This document shows positions 33,801 through 43,802 of a stretch of DNA of 64,000 bases, piece by piece; the first letter of the stretch is position 1; every line of letters starts with the position of its first letter. The stretch comes from Siderastrea radians (taxonomy: Eukaryota; Cnidaria; Anthozoa; Scleractinia; Rhizangiidae): positions 32,194,641-32,258,640 of the forward strand of contig OZ024900.1 of NCBI GenBank assembly GCA_964017195.1. The letters run 5' to 3'. The position numbers and the translations under genes were made by a program. Below the pieces are notes generated by a model. It worked only from the letters and a program-made list of their open reading frames with translations, did not search any database and was not told the origin of the DNA.

Positions 33801-36800
33801 CACTTAATGCTGGGTATCCTTTGGTGGACTAGCATCCCATCCAGGGAGGAGTAGTAATACCCCTAGTCACTTTATGCTGGGTATCCTGTGGTGGACTAGC
33901 ATCCCATCAAGGGAAGTTCACTTTAAGCTGGGTATCCTGTGATGGACTAGCATCCCATCCAGAGGGAAGTAGTGATACTCCTAGTCACTTTATGCTGGAT
34001 ATCCTGTGATGGGCTAGCGTCCAATTCGGGGGAGTAGTAATATGCCTAGTCACTAAATGCTAGGTATCCTGTAATGGACTAGCATCCCATTCATGGGGGA
34101 GTAGTAATACGGCTAGTCACTTTATGCTGGGTATCCTGTGATGGACTAGCATCCCATCCAGTGGGGGGAGTCAGTCGGGGGAACAAGTGCCATTTGATGG
34201 CGAAATGTTTTCTCTGAGAAAAGACTGAGCCCGTGATTTTCGGCATTTGGCCAGTGGGCTACTCAGGGCCTCGATCACCTCGAGTGAAATACCAAAAAGG
34301 GCTCCATTTCTAAAACTATTTAAGGTGAGGACCAGTTTATTCTGTTGCTTCGAAAAGCGGCTACTCTCAACTTGGAAGAAAAAGCACAGACCGTTAAAAA
34401 ATATTTATCAGGACAAACTACGCGGTCGCTATTAAATTTGGGTGACATCTATTTTAAGAATTGTTTGTGACGGGTCGCCGAGTACAGGTAAGGGCCAATA
34501 TTATAAGTCGGCTGGACGAGTGGTCTCTGAAATATCGGGAGCATGGAAGGGATGGGGAAACTGACTAGCTCTCAGCAAACACGACAACGACAACGATTTC
34601 GCCGTCGTGCTATTACTAAATTCGTGCATAATCCGTTGTTTAGACCCGACTGATTGATATGCTTATGGATTCAGATTTGTATTCTTATTCTTTTCAATTT
34701 TCCACTTTGTCACCATTTCAATCTTGATAATGATGTCAGCGATATCAAAACGCTATCTCATCTTGCTTTAATTTTTGTATTTATGGCAAAATGCTTGACC
34801 AAATGAGCTATAGTTTGTCTTGAAACCAAGAATTATGAACGCTAGAGCCGTATAATAATACTTCAGTTTCAAGTCAGAATTTGTGGGTTTCTCAGTCGGT
34901 TCTTCAATGTGAATTCCTTCTGAGCGTGAACAATAAAGAATTACAGATGTGTTTGTCTTGGAAGGCGGTTCTCAGTGGGCCATAAACGAAGACAGTAATG
35001 CTAATAAACAGTTGAGAATTATTGACGAGAAGAATCAATACAACATGGTTCAGATAAAAAAGCGAGTTGTTTCAGCAGTTTTTTTCTAGTAGAAAATTAA
35101 CCTGGATCAGAATAGTGGTCATTGGGAATAACACAGACTTAATACGGCTTTTAAAGCTTTGAAAATGGAGAATTGCTTTGTTCTCCGCCCGGCAAGTGCA
35201 AGAAGACTTCCATGCACTCAGCTGTTTTCCGCTCCGTGAGTCAACTTTTCCTTCAGAGTTTGCATGAATGTGAATAAGGACGGGGAAAATATTTAACCAG
35301 TGCAGGATACTCTCTTATCTTTCGTGAAGAATACTCGCTTCACCACAGTAATCAGCGAGGTGTAAATACAGTTCGAAGCACTTTTAATATAAGCTTAAGC
35401 TTAATTATTTCTTTTCTCGCGCCTTCGTGGAAAGCTGTCTTGACTCATGTCAAAACCACGGGTGAACTGCGTTTCACCCGAGCTTAACTGCCTTTCCTAA
35501 GATCAGGTAACCCTCTTTTCTATCGGATCTTTCAACGTGCTTTGAACAACGCTATATTTAAGCCTTGGAAAGCCGTAAAAAGAAAATATAATTTGGCAAT
35601 TCAATGTTGTGCCCCGGCGAGATTAATGAAGAACAATCTAAATATGTGACCAATTAAGCTTTAACAGACTATCTTTAACCATTATTCAACAGTAATGCAT
35701 AAATTTCAGAACTTCCAACAGCCAAACTTCTCGCTGATACTGCCAAAGCATGTCTGGAAGTAAGTTTATGGCCTGCAGATTCCTCCGTGCTAGGGACGCC
35801 ATGTTTAACTTGAAACATTCCGTTTCACTTTTCTGCGCGAGTTCGTAGTTCTCTCTGATTGGACAATATAAATCGGAGCTTCTTCGGACCCCTTCGGGCT
35901 TCTTCGGGCATAGATACGAAAACTGACCAAAACAAGTACTTGTTCCCCCGACTGGAGTGGTGATACTCGTAGTCACTTTATGCTGGGTGTCCTGTGATGG
36001 ACTAGCATCTCATCCAGGGGGGAGGTAGTAATACTTCTAGTCACTTTATGCTTGGTGTCCTGTGATGGACAAGCATCCCATCCAGGGGGGAGTAGTGATC
36101 CTCCTAGTAACTTTATGCTGGATATCCTGTGACGGGCTAGCATCCAATTCAGGAGGGGAGAGTAGTAATACGCCTTGTCACTAAATGCTGGGTATCCTGT
36201 AATGGACTAGCATCCCATCCAGGGGGGAGTAGTAATACTCAGTCACTTTATGCTGGGTGTCCTGTGATGGACTGGCATCCCATCCACTGGGGGGAGTAGT
36301 GATACTTGTAGTCACTTTATGCTGGATGTCCTGTGATGGACTAGCACCCCATCCAGTTGGGGGAGTAGTGATACTTAAAGTCACTTTATGCTGGGTGTCC
36401 TGTGATGGACTAGCATCCCATCCAGTGGGGGGAATAGTGATACTTGTAGTGACTTTATGCTGGGTGTCCTGTGAGGGGCAAGCATCCCATCCAGTGGGGG
36501 TAGGCCCTTATCGATTGTGCTAGTAAAAGTAGCATATTATGCTACTAGCAGTGCCCGATTTTTTCCCAAGTTATGCTCAAAATTATGCTCGTTTTTGAAA
36601 ATTATGCTACTTTTTCTTAAAGTATGCTTTTCAACAAAAACACAAAACAAGTCCAAAATCATATATTTATTGTTAATAAAGCGTAATATCTTCTTTATCT
36701 TGAGTTACACACTTGCTCTGATAAAACACCACTAACTACTGCACTTCATTCCAGACTAGAAGCGGGGACTTAATGTGTCAAAATGTATGATGTTAGTATC

Positions 36801-39800
36801 AAATTTAATATGTTCTGGGAGACAATGGCATGGCAGAATGGGATGGCAAGTCAAAATGCTTTTCTTTGATGAAACAACTTCTTTGCAAGCATTGCAAAAT
36901 ATTGTGTTGCCTATAACACTTAGACGCTGACCTGGAAACTGATTGATGCAATCGTGTAATGGGACTTTTTCACGTCAAATGCCCCCCTGGTCTTGTATTT
37001 GCTTTTGGTTTGCTTCAGGTTCTGATCTCTGGTATTTGGAGCGGGTTCTGGCCTATCGGGCGGCTGTTCTTCTTCTCGTATCTGTAAGTTGCTTGACGCC
37101 ATTTTTTTGCCAGTGAAAGTGGAACTGGGGCCGATGCAATCTTTACTTCCGGCGTGCCCAGTCCTCTAGACGACGAATGGCGCAGTATTGTGGTAACCTT
37201 CTTCCCCCTCCCCCAGACGAATAAAAACAGACTGAACCATGGACAGAACTTGAAAATAATCAATCTTAGAGACCAAGCAAGTCATGACTCTGGTAATTTT
37301 CCCTTCAAAAAAACAAAAAATATGCCGATTATGCTAGCAGTGTTACTTTTATAAAAAGTGCAAAAATTATGCTCGTTTTTCCAAATTATGCCAAAAATTA
37401 TGCTAGCACAATCTATAAGGGCCTAAGTGGGGGGAGTAGTGATACTTGTAGTCACTTTATGCTGGGTGTCCTGTGATGGACTAGCATCCCATCCAGGGGA
37501 GAGTAGTAATACTTCTAGTCACTTTATGCTGGGTATCCTGTGATGGACTAGCATCCCATCCAGGGAGGAGTAGTAATACTCCTAGTCACTTTATGCTGGG
37601 TATCCTTGTAATGGACTAGCATCCCATCCAGGGGAGAGTAGTAATACTTCTAGTCACTTTATGCTGGGTATCCTGTGATGGACTAGCATCCCATCCAGGG
37701 GGGAGTAGCTATACTCCTAGTCACTTCATGCTGGGTATCCTGTGATGGACTAGCATCCCAGCCAGGGAAGAGTAGCAATACTCCTAGTCACTTTATGCTG
37801 GGTATCCTGTGGTGGGCTAGCATCCCACCAGGGGGGAGTAGTAATACTCCTAGTCACCTCCCATATTATTTACTTAATTATTTAGTTACATATCCTAATT
37901 GCTTTATCGTAATTAGTTATGGCACTTTGTTAAACTACTACTAATACTTTAACTCCACTGTATTTTATTGTGTATTTTTTTTTGTTTGCAATAAAGTCTA
38001 CTAAAAAGAAAAAAAAAAGAAAAAAATAAAAAAATAAAAAAAAAATACTCCTAGTCACTTTATGCTGGTTATCCTGTGTTGGACTAGCATCCCATCCAGG
38101 GGAGAGTAGTAATACTCCTAGTCACTTTATGCTGGGTATCCTGTGGTGGGCTAGCATCCCATCCAGGGGGGAGTAGTAATACTCCTAGTCACTTTATGCT
38201 GGGTATCCTGCAATGAACTGGCATCCCATCCAGGGGTGATGCCCCTAGTCACTTTATGCTGGGTATCCTGTGGTGGACTAGCATCACATCCAGGGGGGAG
38301 TAGTAATACTCCTAGTCACTTTATGCTGGGTATCCTGCAATGAACTGGCATCCCATCCAGGGGGGAGTAGTGATGCCCCTAGTCACTTTATGCTGGGTAT
38401 CCTGTGGTGGACTAGCATCACATCCAGGGGGGAGTAGTAATACTCCCCCCATCCAGGGGGGAGTAGTAATACTCCTAGTCACTTTATGCTGGGTATCCTG
38501 TGGTGGGCTAGCATCCCATCCAGGAGGGAGTAGCAATACTCCTAGTCACTTTATGCTGGGTATCCTGTGGTGGGCTAGCATCCCATCCAGGAGGGAGTAG
38601 TAATACTCCTAGTCACTTTATGCTGGGTATCCTGTGGTGGGCTAGCATCCCATCCAGGAGGGAGTAGCAATACTCCTAGTCACTCTATGCTGGGTATCCT
38701 GTGGCGGGCTAGCATCACATCCAGGGGGGAGTAGTAATACTCCTAGTCACTTTATGCTGGGTATCCTGCAATGAACTGGCATCCCATCCAGGGGGGAGTA
38801 GTGATGCCCCTAGTCACTTTATGCTGGGTATCCTGTGGTGGACTAGCATCACATCCAGGGGGGAGTAGTAATACTCCTAGTCACTTTATGCTGGGTATCC
38901 TGCAATGAACTGGCATCCCATCCAGGGGGGAGTAGTGATGCCCCTAGTCACTTTATGCTGGGTATCCTGTGGTGGGCTAGCATCCCATCCAGGAAGGGTG
39001 GGATGTAGTAATACTCTTATTCCTTGTCATGTTGTACTACAGACACCAGCTGTGTGGGGTGCTAATGTGGCCTGTATACAACTTTACTTCTTACTGCAAG
39101 TAATAATATTATTAAGGATCAATTTCACTAGATCAAGTTAAACATGACAACACAGAAGTTTTTGGGATATTGATTATATACTGTTATGAAAAAATTCTTA
39201 GTTTTTGTTGTGTTACTGACAATAAGGAACAATCACCAAAAATCGTGTGCCACTTAGCATCATCTCATCCATTAGTTTGTACTTTTTTCCCTTTACAGTC
39301 TTCACTGGGTGAATGATTTGCCCGGAACATTTAGACAAGTAGGTTTACTAGAAAACAGCATTCAATGATTTTTGTATTGTATATATTGATGATAATCCCA
39401 GCTGAATCAAATACATATGTCAAAGTTTTAATGAGTATTTTCAAATTAATAACCTTACCTGTAAGCAAGAAGAACTTTGGTGTCCTGGACACCACAGATG
39501 GCTACAGGATCTCCTATAATTATTTCTTTTGCTGATGCATTTTCATGCCATCATCCTGAGGTTGAAAGCCACAGAGGAAAATTGTACCAATAAAACATGA
39601 ACAAGACTTTTGTTTTCTACCCGACTGAGTAAATAGTTGCTGGTAAATGAAGTGCCATTTGGACAGAAGTAACTAAAAAGTATACTCCTTTAGAAGCATT
39701 TCATGCTGTGGAAGATAAATGCAGGCCTGATGGGCTACTTAATTGCTTGTAAAAATCATTTAGTTTATAACCTCAATTTGGTATCACTGAAGAAGAGAAT

Positions 39801-42800
39801 AAGTTTGGCATCTGTCTGATTGTCTATATGATTTGAACCATTAGCTCAATATCTCTTGTATTTTCTTTTTTGGCATTAGATCATTCACTGCTTAAAAGAG
39901 GATGGAGTATTCATAGGAGCCATGTTTGGTGGAGAAACTCTTTATCAGCTGAGAGCGGCATTGCAGTTGGCTGAAACTGAGAGGGAGGGGGTAAGTGTGA
40001 TCCAGACAGACCCAGTGGAGTTCTTGTCATTTACTGGAAGTGCTTAGATCTTGACTTCTTGTGTTTATTATTCCCTAACTCTTTTATTTCTTCAGGGATT
40101 TGCTCCCCACATTTCACCATTTGCTGAAGTTAGAGATCTTGGAAATCTTTTGACAAGGAGTGGATTCTCTCTTACAACTGTTGTAAGTTTATTTTGTGGC
40201 AAATCTATGATGAAAGTTCACTTGAATCTGTACTCAGAAGTATTTGATGTGCTAAAGCATGTCCTTGCAATATCAGTACATAATTTTTTGTAAGGAACAC
40301 AGCGGAATGGAAGAAAGCAAATTAAGTAGGAAATGCGGTCTGATATAATTTATATAGAAGGGTTGATGTACAAAATGTTCTAAAAACTCTCAGATCTATA
40401 TTAACTTAAATGAAATATAATAGGAAAAACAAAACAAAATGAAATTTAAAGAATTAGTAGGATAACTACTCACACCCTTAATTTATTAGTATACAATTAA
40501 TGCTGAATGGAAATTTTGGTTCTGTTGTCCACGACAAAATTAATAGATCTTGATGCTGGTCAAATACAGTGTAGCAATCTTCCAACCGTATTACTCTAAA
40601 AAACACTAGTCAAAGTTTCCTGGGCTTGTTCAACTGGAGAGCAGCTTGCCCAAATGGGAAGCAGGAATTCTTTGAGCCTTGACTCTTGACTTCTTTATAT
40701 TCCCTTAATTCAAAGAAATAGTAGGGGTTAGGTGTAATGTATAGTTTCTTATGTTACTTGGTCCTTAAGGTGGTACGTAGATGACAGGTGAAGGCGAGGC
40801 CCTCCCATAGTAGACTGTTCAAAGTCCCTTATTTTCTTGTGTGGTGTCAAGTATGCGTGAAAAATTCAAGAGAACAAAATCTGTGAGAGCAAATGAGCAC
40901 TGTGGCAGGGGGAGGGGGGAGGGGGTGGGGGGAGTGGAGGTGGGAGTCCAGGGAAGGTGATTTTCTTCTCCACTTCCCAGTACCCCAGAGGTTTTGTTCT
41001 ATCCCCAGGTGCTGCTTTTTGTGCCATCAAAGATGGTGTCTTAAAACTGAAACTCGCTTTAACTCCCCTTGCTCCACTACTGTTTCGTTAAGACAGCAGC
41101 TGTGTTATTTTTTAGGATTTTGATGAGATAACAGTAGGATATCCCGGCATGCTTGAGCTTATGCATGATCTGAAAGGAATGGGTGAAAATAATGCTGCCT
41201 GGAACAGGAAGACTTTACTTCATAGGGACACCATTCTAGCAGCTTCTTCGATTTACCAGGGTACATTGAATTTTCCTTGCTTCTTGTGTACCTGCTGACT
41301 TTTTCTGAGTCAACTGTTTTCTGGAGGCATCCCTTTAAGTTTAGAGTGTGAATTTAGAGTTGCAGTTTAGTTTAGTTGCAATCTAAAAAGTGCAAAAGAG
41401 CCAGACCAGCCAACAAATAAGGGGAGGGAACCGGGATTGAAGGGAAAGGGAATTGGGGCGAGTTTTGACAACTATCCCCTCACAATGGTGTACAATGTCG
41501 AAAGGAATGCCTAAACACTGTTGAAACATTGTAACATCACCAGCAAGTCAAGAATATTTGAAACATATTTAGATTGCTAGGGAATTATTGGATGTCCAAT
41601 TGAACTGGTTTAATGATAATAAATAAAAAAAATTGCTTATAATTACATGTAAGCTTGTTTTCATGAATTAACAGTATTCATTTTCATGCCTCAAGGCTTA
41701 ATTTCTGAGAATCTAGTCACAGTATTGATAATGCCTTTGCTTTGCAACTTTAGTGAAAATATGTGCCTTTTTTGTTTGCTCTACAAAGACGAGAAAATTG
41801 ACCCTATGCTGGCCATTTTCTTTTACAAGAAATGTCTGGTCATTTTGGTTGAAAGTCAAGAAGATTAGACTTTACAGATTTTCTTTTTATCTGTGGACCT
41901 GTAACCTGCAAAGGTAGTCCTCTTTTCTTATATGAAGCAGAACTCTGGAACATTCTGTACCATTTGATCTTTTTCTAGTTTCTAGTCTCTTTGAAAGGAA
42001 AGTTGTGTGAAATTGTAAGAATAATCATGGTATTCCCCATCTTTGGTTGGAGAAATCCCTCACCATTGTTCCTTGGTGATCATAACTGTTTTTTTTTTCT
42101 TGCAAACACTTGCAGCATTTCTCTTTAATCAGAAGACACATTTAATTGGAATGTTTAATGAGCTGGTTTTCTTTCTGTTTCTTCCCAGAGATGTATGGTC
42201 TGGAAGATGGTGGCATTCCAGCCACCTTTTTTGTGCTTTACATGATTGGGTGGAAGCCACATGAATCTCAGGTAAGACCATAAAAGATGTTGAACTTGAA
42301 ATTTATGCTAGTGTCAATATGGAGAGATGTCAAAAAACCTGAAGCCCTGGCAAAGTGTAATGAAAATGATTTGCCCTTTAAGCGCCAATAGTGATCAGCA
42401 TCAAATTTCTCCTCATCATTTCAGTGTATCATAACATATATAGGTCATGAGAATTTAGCAAATGATCACCAAAGATGAATTGCCTTGATGTTTAAACAAG
42501 TTCTCCCTATTAGTGATCAATAAAATCTATGGAGACCAGTAAGGAGAATTTTTGTAATGATCTTGGGGCTTAAAGGGTTAAAGTGTAATAAAAATGATTA
42601 TAAAATTCTCAGTCTTGCATTGGTTATTGAATTTCTAGCTTTCTAATTGGCTCGCTGTACACAGGTTATTAGGTAACCCTTTAAGCCCTGATATAAAACT
42701 GCATATTCTCCTTACTGTTCTTGATATATTTCTTATGCCCGCCAAATGGGACTAGTAAGGAGAAGACATCTCATCCTTGGTGATCATTTACTTTATTCTC

Positions 42801-43802
42801 ACCACTTCAATGTTTGAACAAGTATTGATAATGTAAAGAGAAATTTCATTTTCGTCACTGTTAGGGCTTAATGTTAACTAACCCCACTGTTTGCCCAATA
42901 AGGAAATCGAATGCCACGTCAAGTGCAATGTTGTTCAAAATTTTTCACTGTGTGCAGCAAAAGTTTTATCCGAAATTATGACAAAAAATTTAGCAACAAT
43001 GACCAAAGGTGATAATTTAATAAAACAATTATTCCACTCATGCTTGTGTGATTTGCGTGGGATGATTGTAACCAGCTTGGCATTGCGCGTCTTCAATGTT
43101 GACTACCTGTATTTATCACCTCATATCAAATTTGCGCTCTTGAAATAATTGTTATCAGTATTCCAAACCTGTGGATAGTGTTTTTTGTGCATTCTGATTG
43201 GCCACTCAAACTCAGGATAGCATCTGCCATTTACCTCAAGGCATTTTCCTGGATTTCGCGCGTGGGTTTTCGTTCATTTCTCAGTAAAAAAGGAACTATT
43301 TGGTGCTGGATATCCACTCGTTTGGTATACCACTGTTCACCTCCACTTTGGTGAATAATAAAATTTTGTTTTGAATATTTCACTCAATCTTATTGGTCAA
43401 TGAGGCACAGTGTGAGTTGGGTACAAGTTAGCCCTTTAACCCTTTAAACCCTGGCATCATTATTCAAATTCTCCTTACCGGTCTCCACACATTTCACTGA
43501 GTACTAATTGGGAGAACTTGGTAAGACAACAAGACAATTCATCTTTGGTGATCATTTCCCCAATTCTCATGACCTTAAAATATGTGTTGTAATGAATTGA
43601 TATGGTGAGGAGAAATTTGATGCTGATCACTATTGCCACTTAAAGGGTTAAGCACTTACAGCATAGTGATCAACATCAACAAACAGGTGGGATATAAATA
43701 CCAATTTAGTCTTCTTTCTGTTTTCAGCAAAAGGCAGCTAAACGCGGTTCTGCAACAGCAAGCTTTGGTGACTTATCCAGTTTAAATAAACCAAAGAAGT
43801 GA
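28491..43802 (+). CDS. NDUFAF5: Complex I assembly factor NDUFAF5 (arginine hydroxylase)
   Basis: Mitochondrial matrix protein with a SAM-methyltransferase fold; in mammals it hydroxylates an arginine of NDUFS7 early in complex I assembly. Exons: 28491-28679, 29463-29503, 29805-29868, 30746-30793, 31949-32052, 39299-39338, 39880-39990, 40096-40182, 41116-41260, 42189-42271, 43728-43802 (TGA). All are GT-AG and in phase; 328 aa against about 345 in human. Start at 28491 or in-frame 28503; both leave an Arg-rich, acid-free leader ([16 protein letters not shown]) fitting a matrix targeting peptide, followed by [16 protein letters not shown]. Motif I reads NLGCGRGHI, with Asn where the family usually has Asp. 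Other markers: [51 protein letters not shown] and [14 protein letters not shown]. Intron 5 (7.2 kb) is a giant SINE-derived minisatellite. Several AATAAA lie downstream, the first at 43959. Confidence 0.95.
28959..29216. mobile_element. Small TIR element
   Basis: CAGGAGCATAGCCAGG at the left and CCTGGCTACGCTCCTG at the right are inverted complements with one mismatch. 258 bp, NDUFAF5 intron 1. A partial CAGGAG duplication precedes it. No coding potential. Confidence 0.7.
29610..29760 (-). repeat. 106-bp family relative, single copy
   Basis: Contains TCTGAGTCTGTGGATGAAAT, GTGTGACCATTC and AACAGTACTTTCC, the complement of the unit in the 6.9-kb array, then a longer AT-rich extension shared with the copy at 54.4 kb. 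NDUFAF5 intron 2. Confidence 0.7.
29885..30151. mobile_element. Long-TIR foldback MITE next to NDUFAF5 exon 3
   Basis: AAAACAGCCGACGTTTTGCG at the left and CGCAAAACGTCGGCTGTTTT at the right are exact inverted complements, with complementarity continuing for about 120 bp per arm (for example GTGTCACTACCCAGATCT against AGATCTGGGTAGTGACAC). It starts 17 bp after the exon 3 donor. A donor-like AAGGTTAGTA recurs just beyond its right end. Confidence 0.9.
30530..30740 (+). mobile_element. Degenerate SINE body copy
   Basis: ACAAGAAACTTAACTTCAGG, CTCCACCCAGGTGTAAAAGT, then a decayed single unit (TCCCACTGGGGGGACCTAGT) and GGTACAGAAACTAC. The tRNA-like head is missing. Sense orientation in NDUFAF5 intron 3. 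Confidence 0.6.
30829..30880. repeat. (AAT)n microsatellite
   Basis: About 17 uninterrupted AAT units in NDUFAF5 intron 4, shortly after the exon ending at 30793. Confidence 0.95.
31443..31637. mobile_element. Foldback MITE, AACCCTTTAAGCCC family, copy 4
   Basis: Begins AACCCTTTAAGCCCTGATAT. Its interior matches the copy at 42.67 kb (GCATATTCTCCTTACTGTTC, GGTGATCACTTTCTTTATTC, GATTTTCGTCACTGTTA). The right terminus is truncated before GGGCTTAAAGGG. NDUFAF5 intron 4. Confidence 0.75.
32172..32540. mobile_element. MITE inserted in the SINE head
   Basis: GGGGTGCTTACCA at the left and TGGTAAGCACCCC at the right are exact 13-bp inverted complements. The interior repeats AATGGTAAGG-type motifs in both orientations. 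369 bp. It splits the SINE between its tRNA-like head and the CAGACAAGAAACTTTACCCC phrase. The target duplication is not clear. Confidence 0.8.
32611..32950. mobile_element. Second foldback insertion in the SINE body
   Basis: Comparison with the 17.8-kb SINE shows extra sequence here between the CTCTATCAAG and GTGTATTTAAATG phrases. It contains a long hairpin: GATGTTTTGGTGTGAAGTAT at 32817 pairs with ATACTTCACACCGAAACATC ending at 32942. A second inverted pair is TTATTATCCAAC and GTTGGATAATAA. Boundaries approximate. Confidence 0.65.
34172..35954. mobile_element. DNA transposon with 17-bp TIR inserted in the minisatellite
   Basis: CAGTCGGGGGAACAAGT at the left and ACTTGTTCCCCCGACTG at the right are exact inverted complements. 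GAGT flanks both sides (34168-34171, 35955-35958), consistent with a 4-bp target duplication. 1783 bp. No transposase recognised. A minus frame near 35700-35810 ([18 protein letters not shown] onward) is open but unidentified. Superfamily unassigned. Confidence 0.85.
36501..37425. mobile_element. hAT-type transposon remnant with 8-bp TSD
   Basis: TIR TAGGCCCTTATCGATTGTGC at the left and, complemented, TAGGCCCTTATAGATTGTGC at the right (one mismatch over 23 bp). AGTGGGGG lies on both sides (36493-36500, 37426-37433), an 8-bp duplication typical of hAT elements. The minus strand at about 36800-37120 carries a transposase N-terminal remnant with a zinc-finger-like [19 protein letters not shown] followed by histidines, and a frameshift just before it. 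925 bp, internally deleted. Confidence 0.9.
37858..38043 (+). mobile_element. LINE 3'-end insertion with poly(A) and 15-bp TSD
   Basis: The insert interrupts a minisatellite unit and is flanked by AATACTCCTAGTCAC on both sides (37843-37857 and 38044-38058). It ends GCAATAAAGTCTACTAAAAA plus an A-rich tail. The AATAAAGT ending resembles the LINE at 25.1-26.5 kb. A 5'-truncated product of target-primed reverse transcription; a processed 3' UTR is the alternative. Confidence 0.85.
42372..42581. mobile_element. Foldback MITE, AACCCTTTAAGCCC family, copy 5
   Basis: Left TGCCCTTTAAGCGCCAATAG, right GGGGCTTAAAGGGTTAA. The interior is nearly the same as copy 3 (GATCAGCATCAAATTTCTCC, GAGACCAGTAAGGAGAATT). 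NDUFAF5 intron 10. Confidence 0.85.
42674..42876. mobile_element. Foldback MITE, AACCCTTTAAGCCC family, copy 6
   Basis: Left TAACCCTTTAAGCCCTGATA, right GTTAGGGCTTAATGTTAA. The interior matches copy 4 (GCATATTCTCCTTACTGTTC). Only 92 bp from copy 5, in the same NDUFAF5 intron. Confidence 0.85.
43438..43651. mobile_element. Foldback MITE, AACCCTTTAAGCCC family, copy 7
   Basis: Left AACCCTTTAAACCCTGGCAT, right CACTTAAAGGGTTAA. The interior has ATTCTCCTTACCGGTCTCCA and GATGCTGATCACTATTGCC. It ends about 75 bp before the last NDUFAF5 exon. Confidence 0.85.

Larger units (their letters stand above)
32995..39000 (+). repeat. SINE-derived 67-bp minisatellite, NDUFAF5 intron 5
   Basis: Units run CTAGTCACTTTATGCTGGGT, ATCCTGTGATGGACTAGCAT, CCCATCCAGGGGGGAGTAGT, AATACTC (67 bp, range about 64-68). 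Array segments are 32995-34171, 35955-36500, 37426-37857 and 38044-39000; the gaps between them are transposon insertions. My hand estimate is about 45 units. Higher-order duplication is visible: neighbouring pairs of units recur as blocks (for example 33060-33300 and 38200-38400). Confidence 0.95.
32112..39080 (+). mobile_element. Giant SINE copy with expanded internal minisatellite and nested insertions
   Basis: SINE head at 32112 with A-box-like TGGTGTACTGG (32123-32133). Body phrases follow: CAGACAAGAAACTTTACCCC (about 32564) and GTGTATTTAAATGAGTACCA (about 32951). The last unit runs into the SINE tail at about 39035 (TACTACAGACACCAGCTGTG). Between body and tail lies not one internal unit but roughly 45. 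Alignment to the single-unit copy at 17.8 kb places the repeat exactly at the segment GATGGACTAGCATCC...GGGAGTAGTAATACTC. Head and body are interrupted by two MITEs and the array by three further insertions. Fills nearly all of NDUFAF5 intron 5, sense to the gene. Confidence 0.85.

Noticed and set aside
33555..33854. Frame of repeated [18 protein letters not shown] peptide (also at 38340, 58772, 58924 and 60025)
   Set aside because: Readthrough of the 67-bp minisatellite; the period is not a multiple of three and stops occur in every frame over longer spans.
32995..39000. CRISPR-like array
   Set aside because: Units are contiguous with no unique spacers, in an animal intron, and match a SINE segment.
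42891..43148. 85-codon + frame in NDUFAF5 intron 10
   Set aside because: Lies between two MITEs with no domain; the NDUFAF5 exons flank it and join in phase without it.
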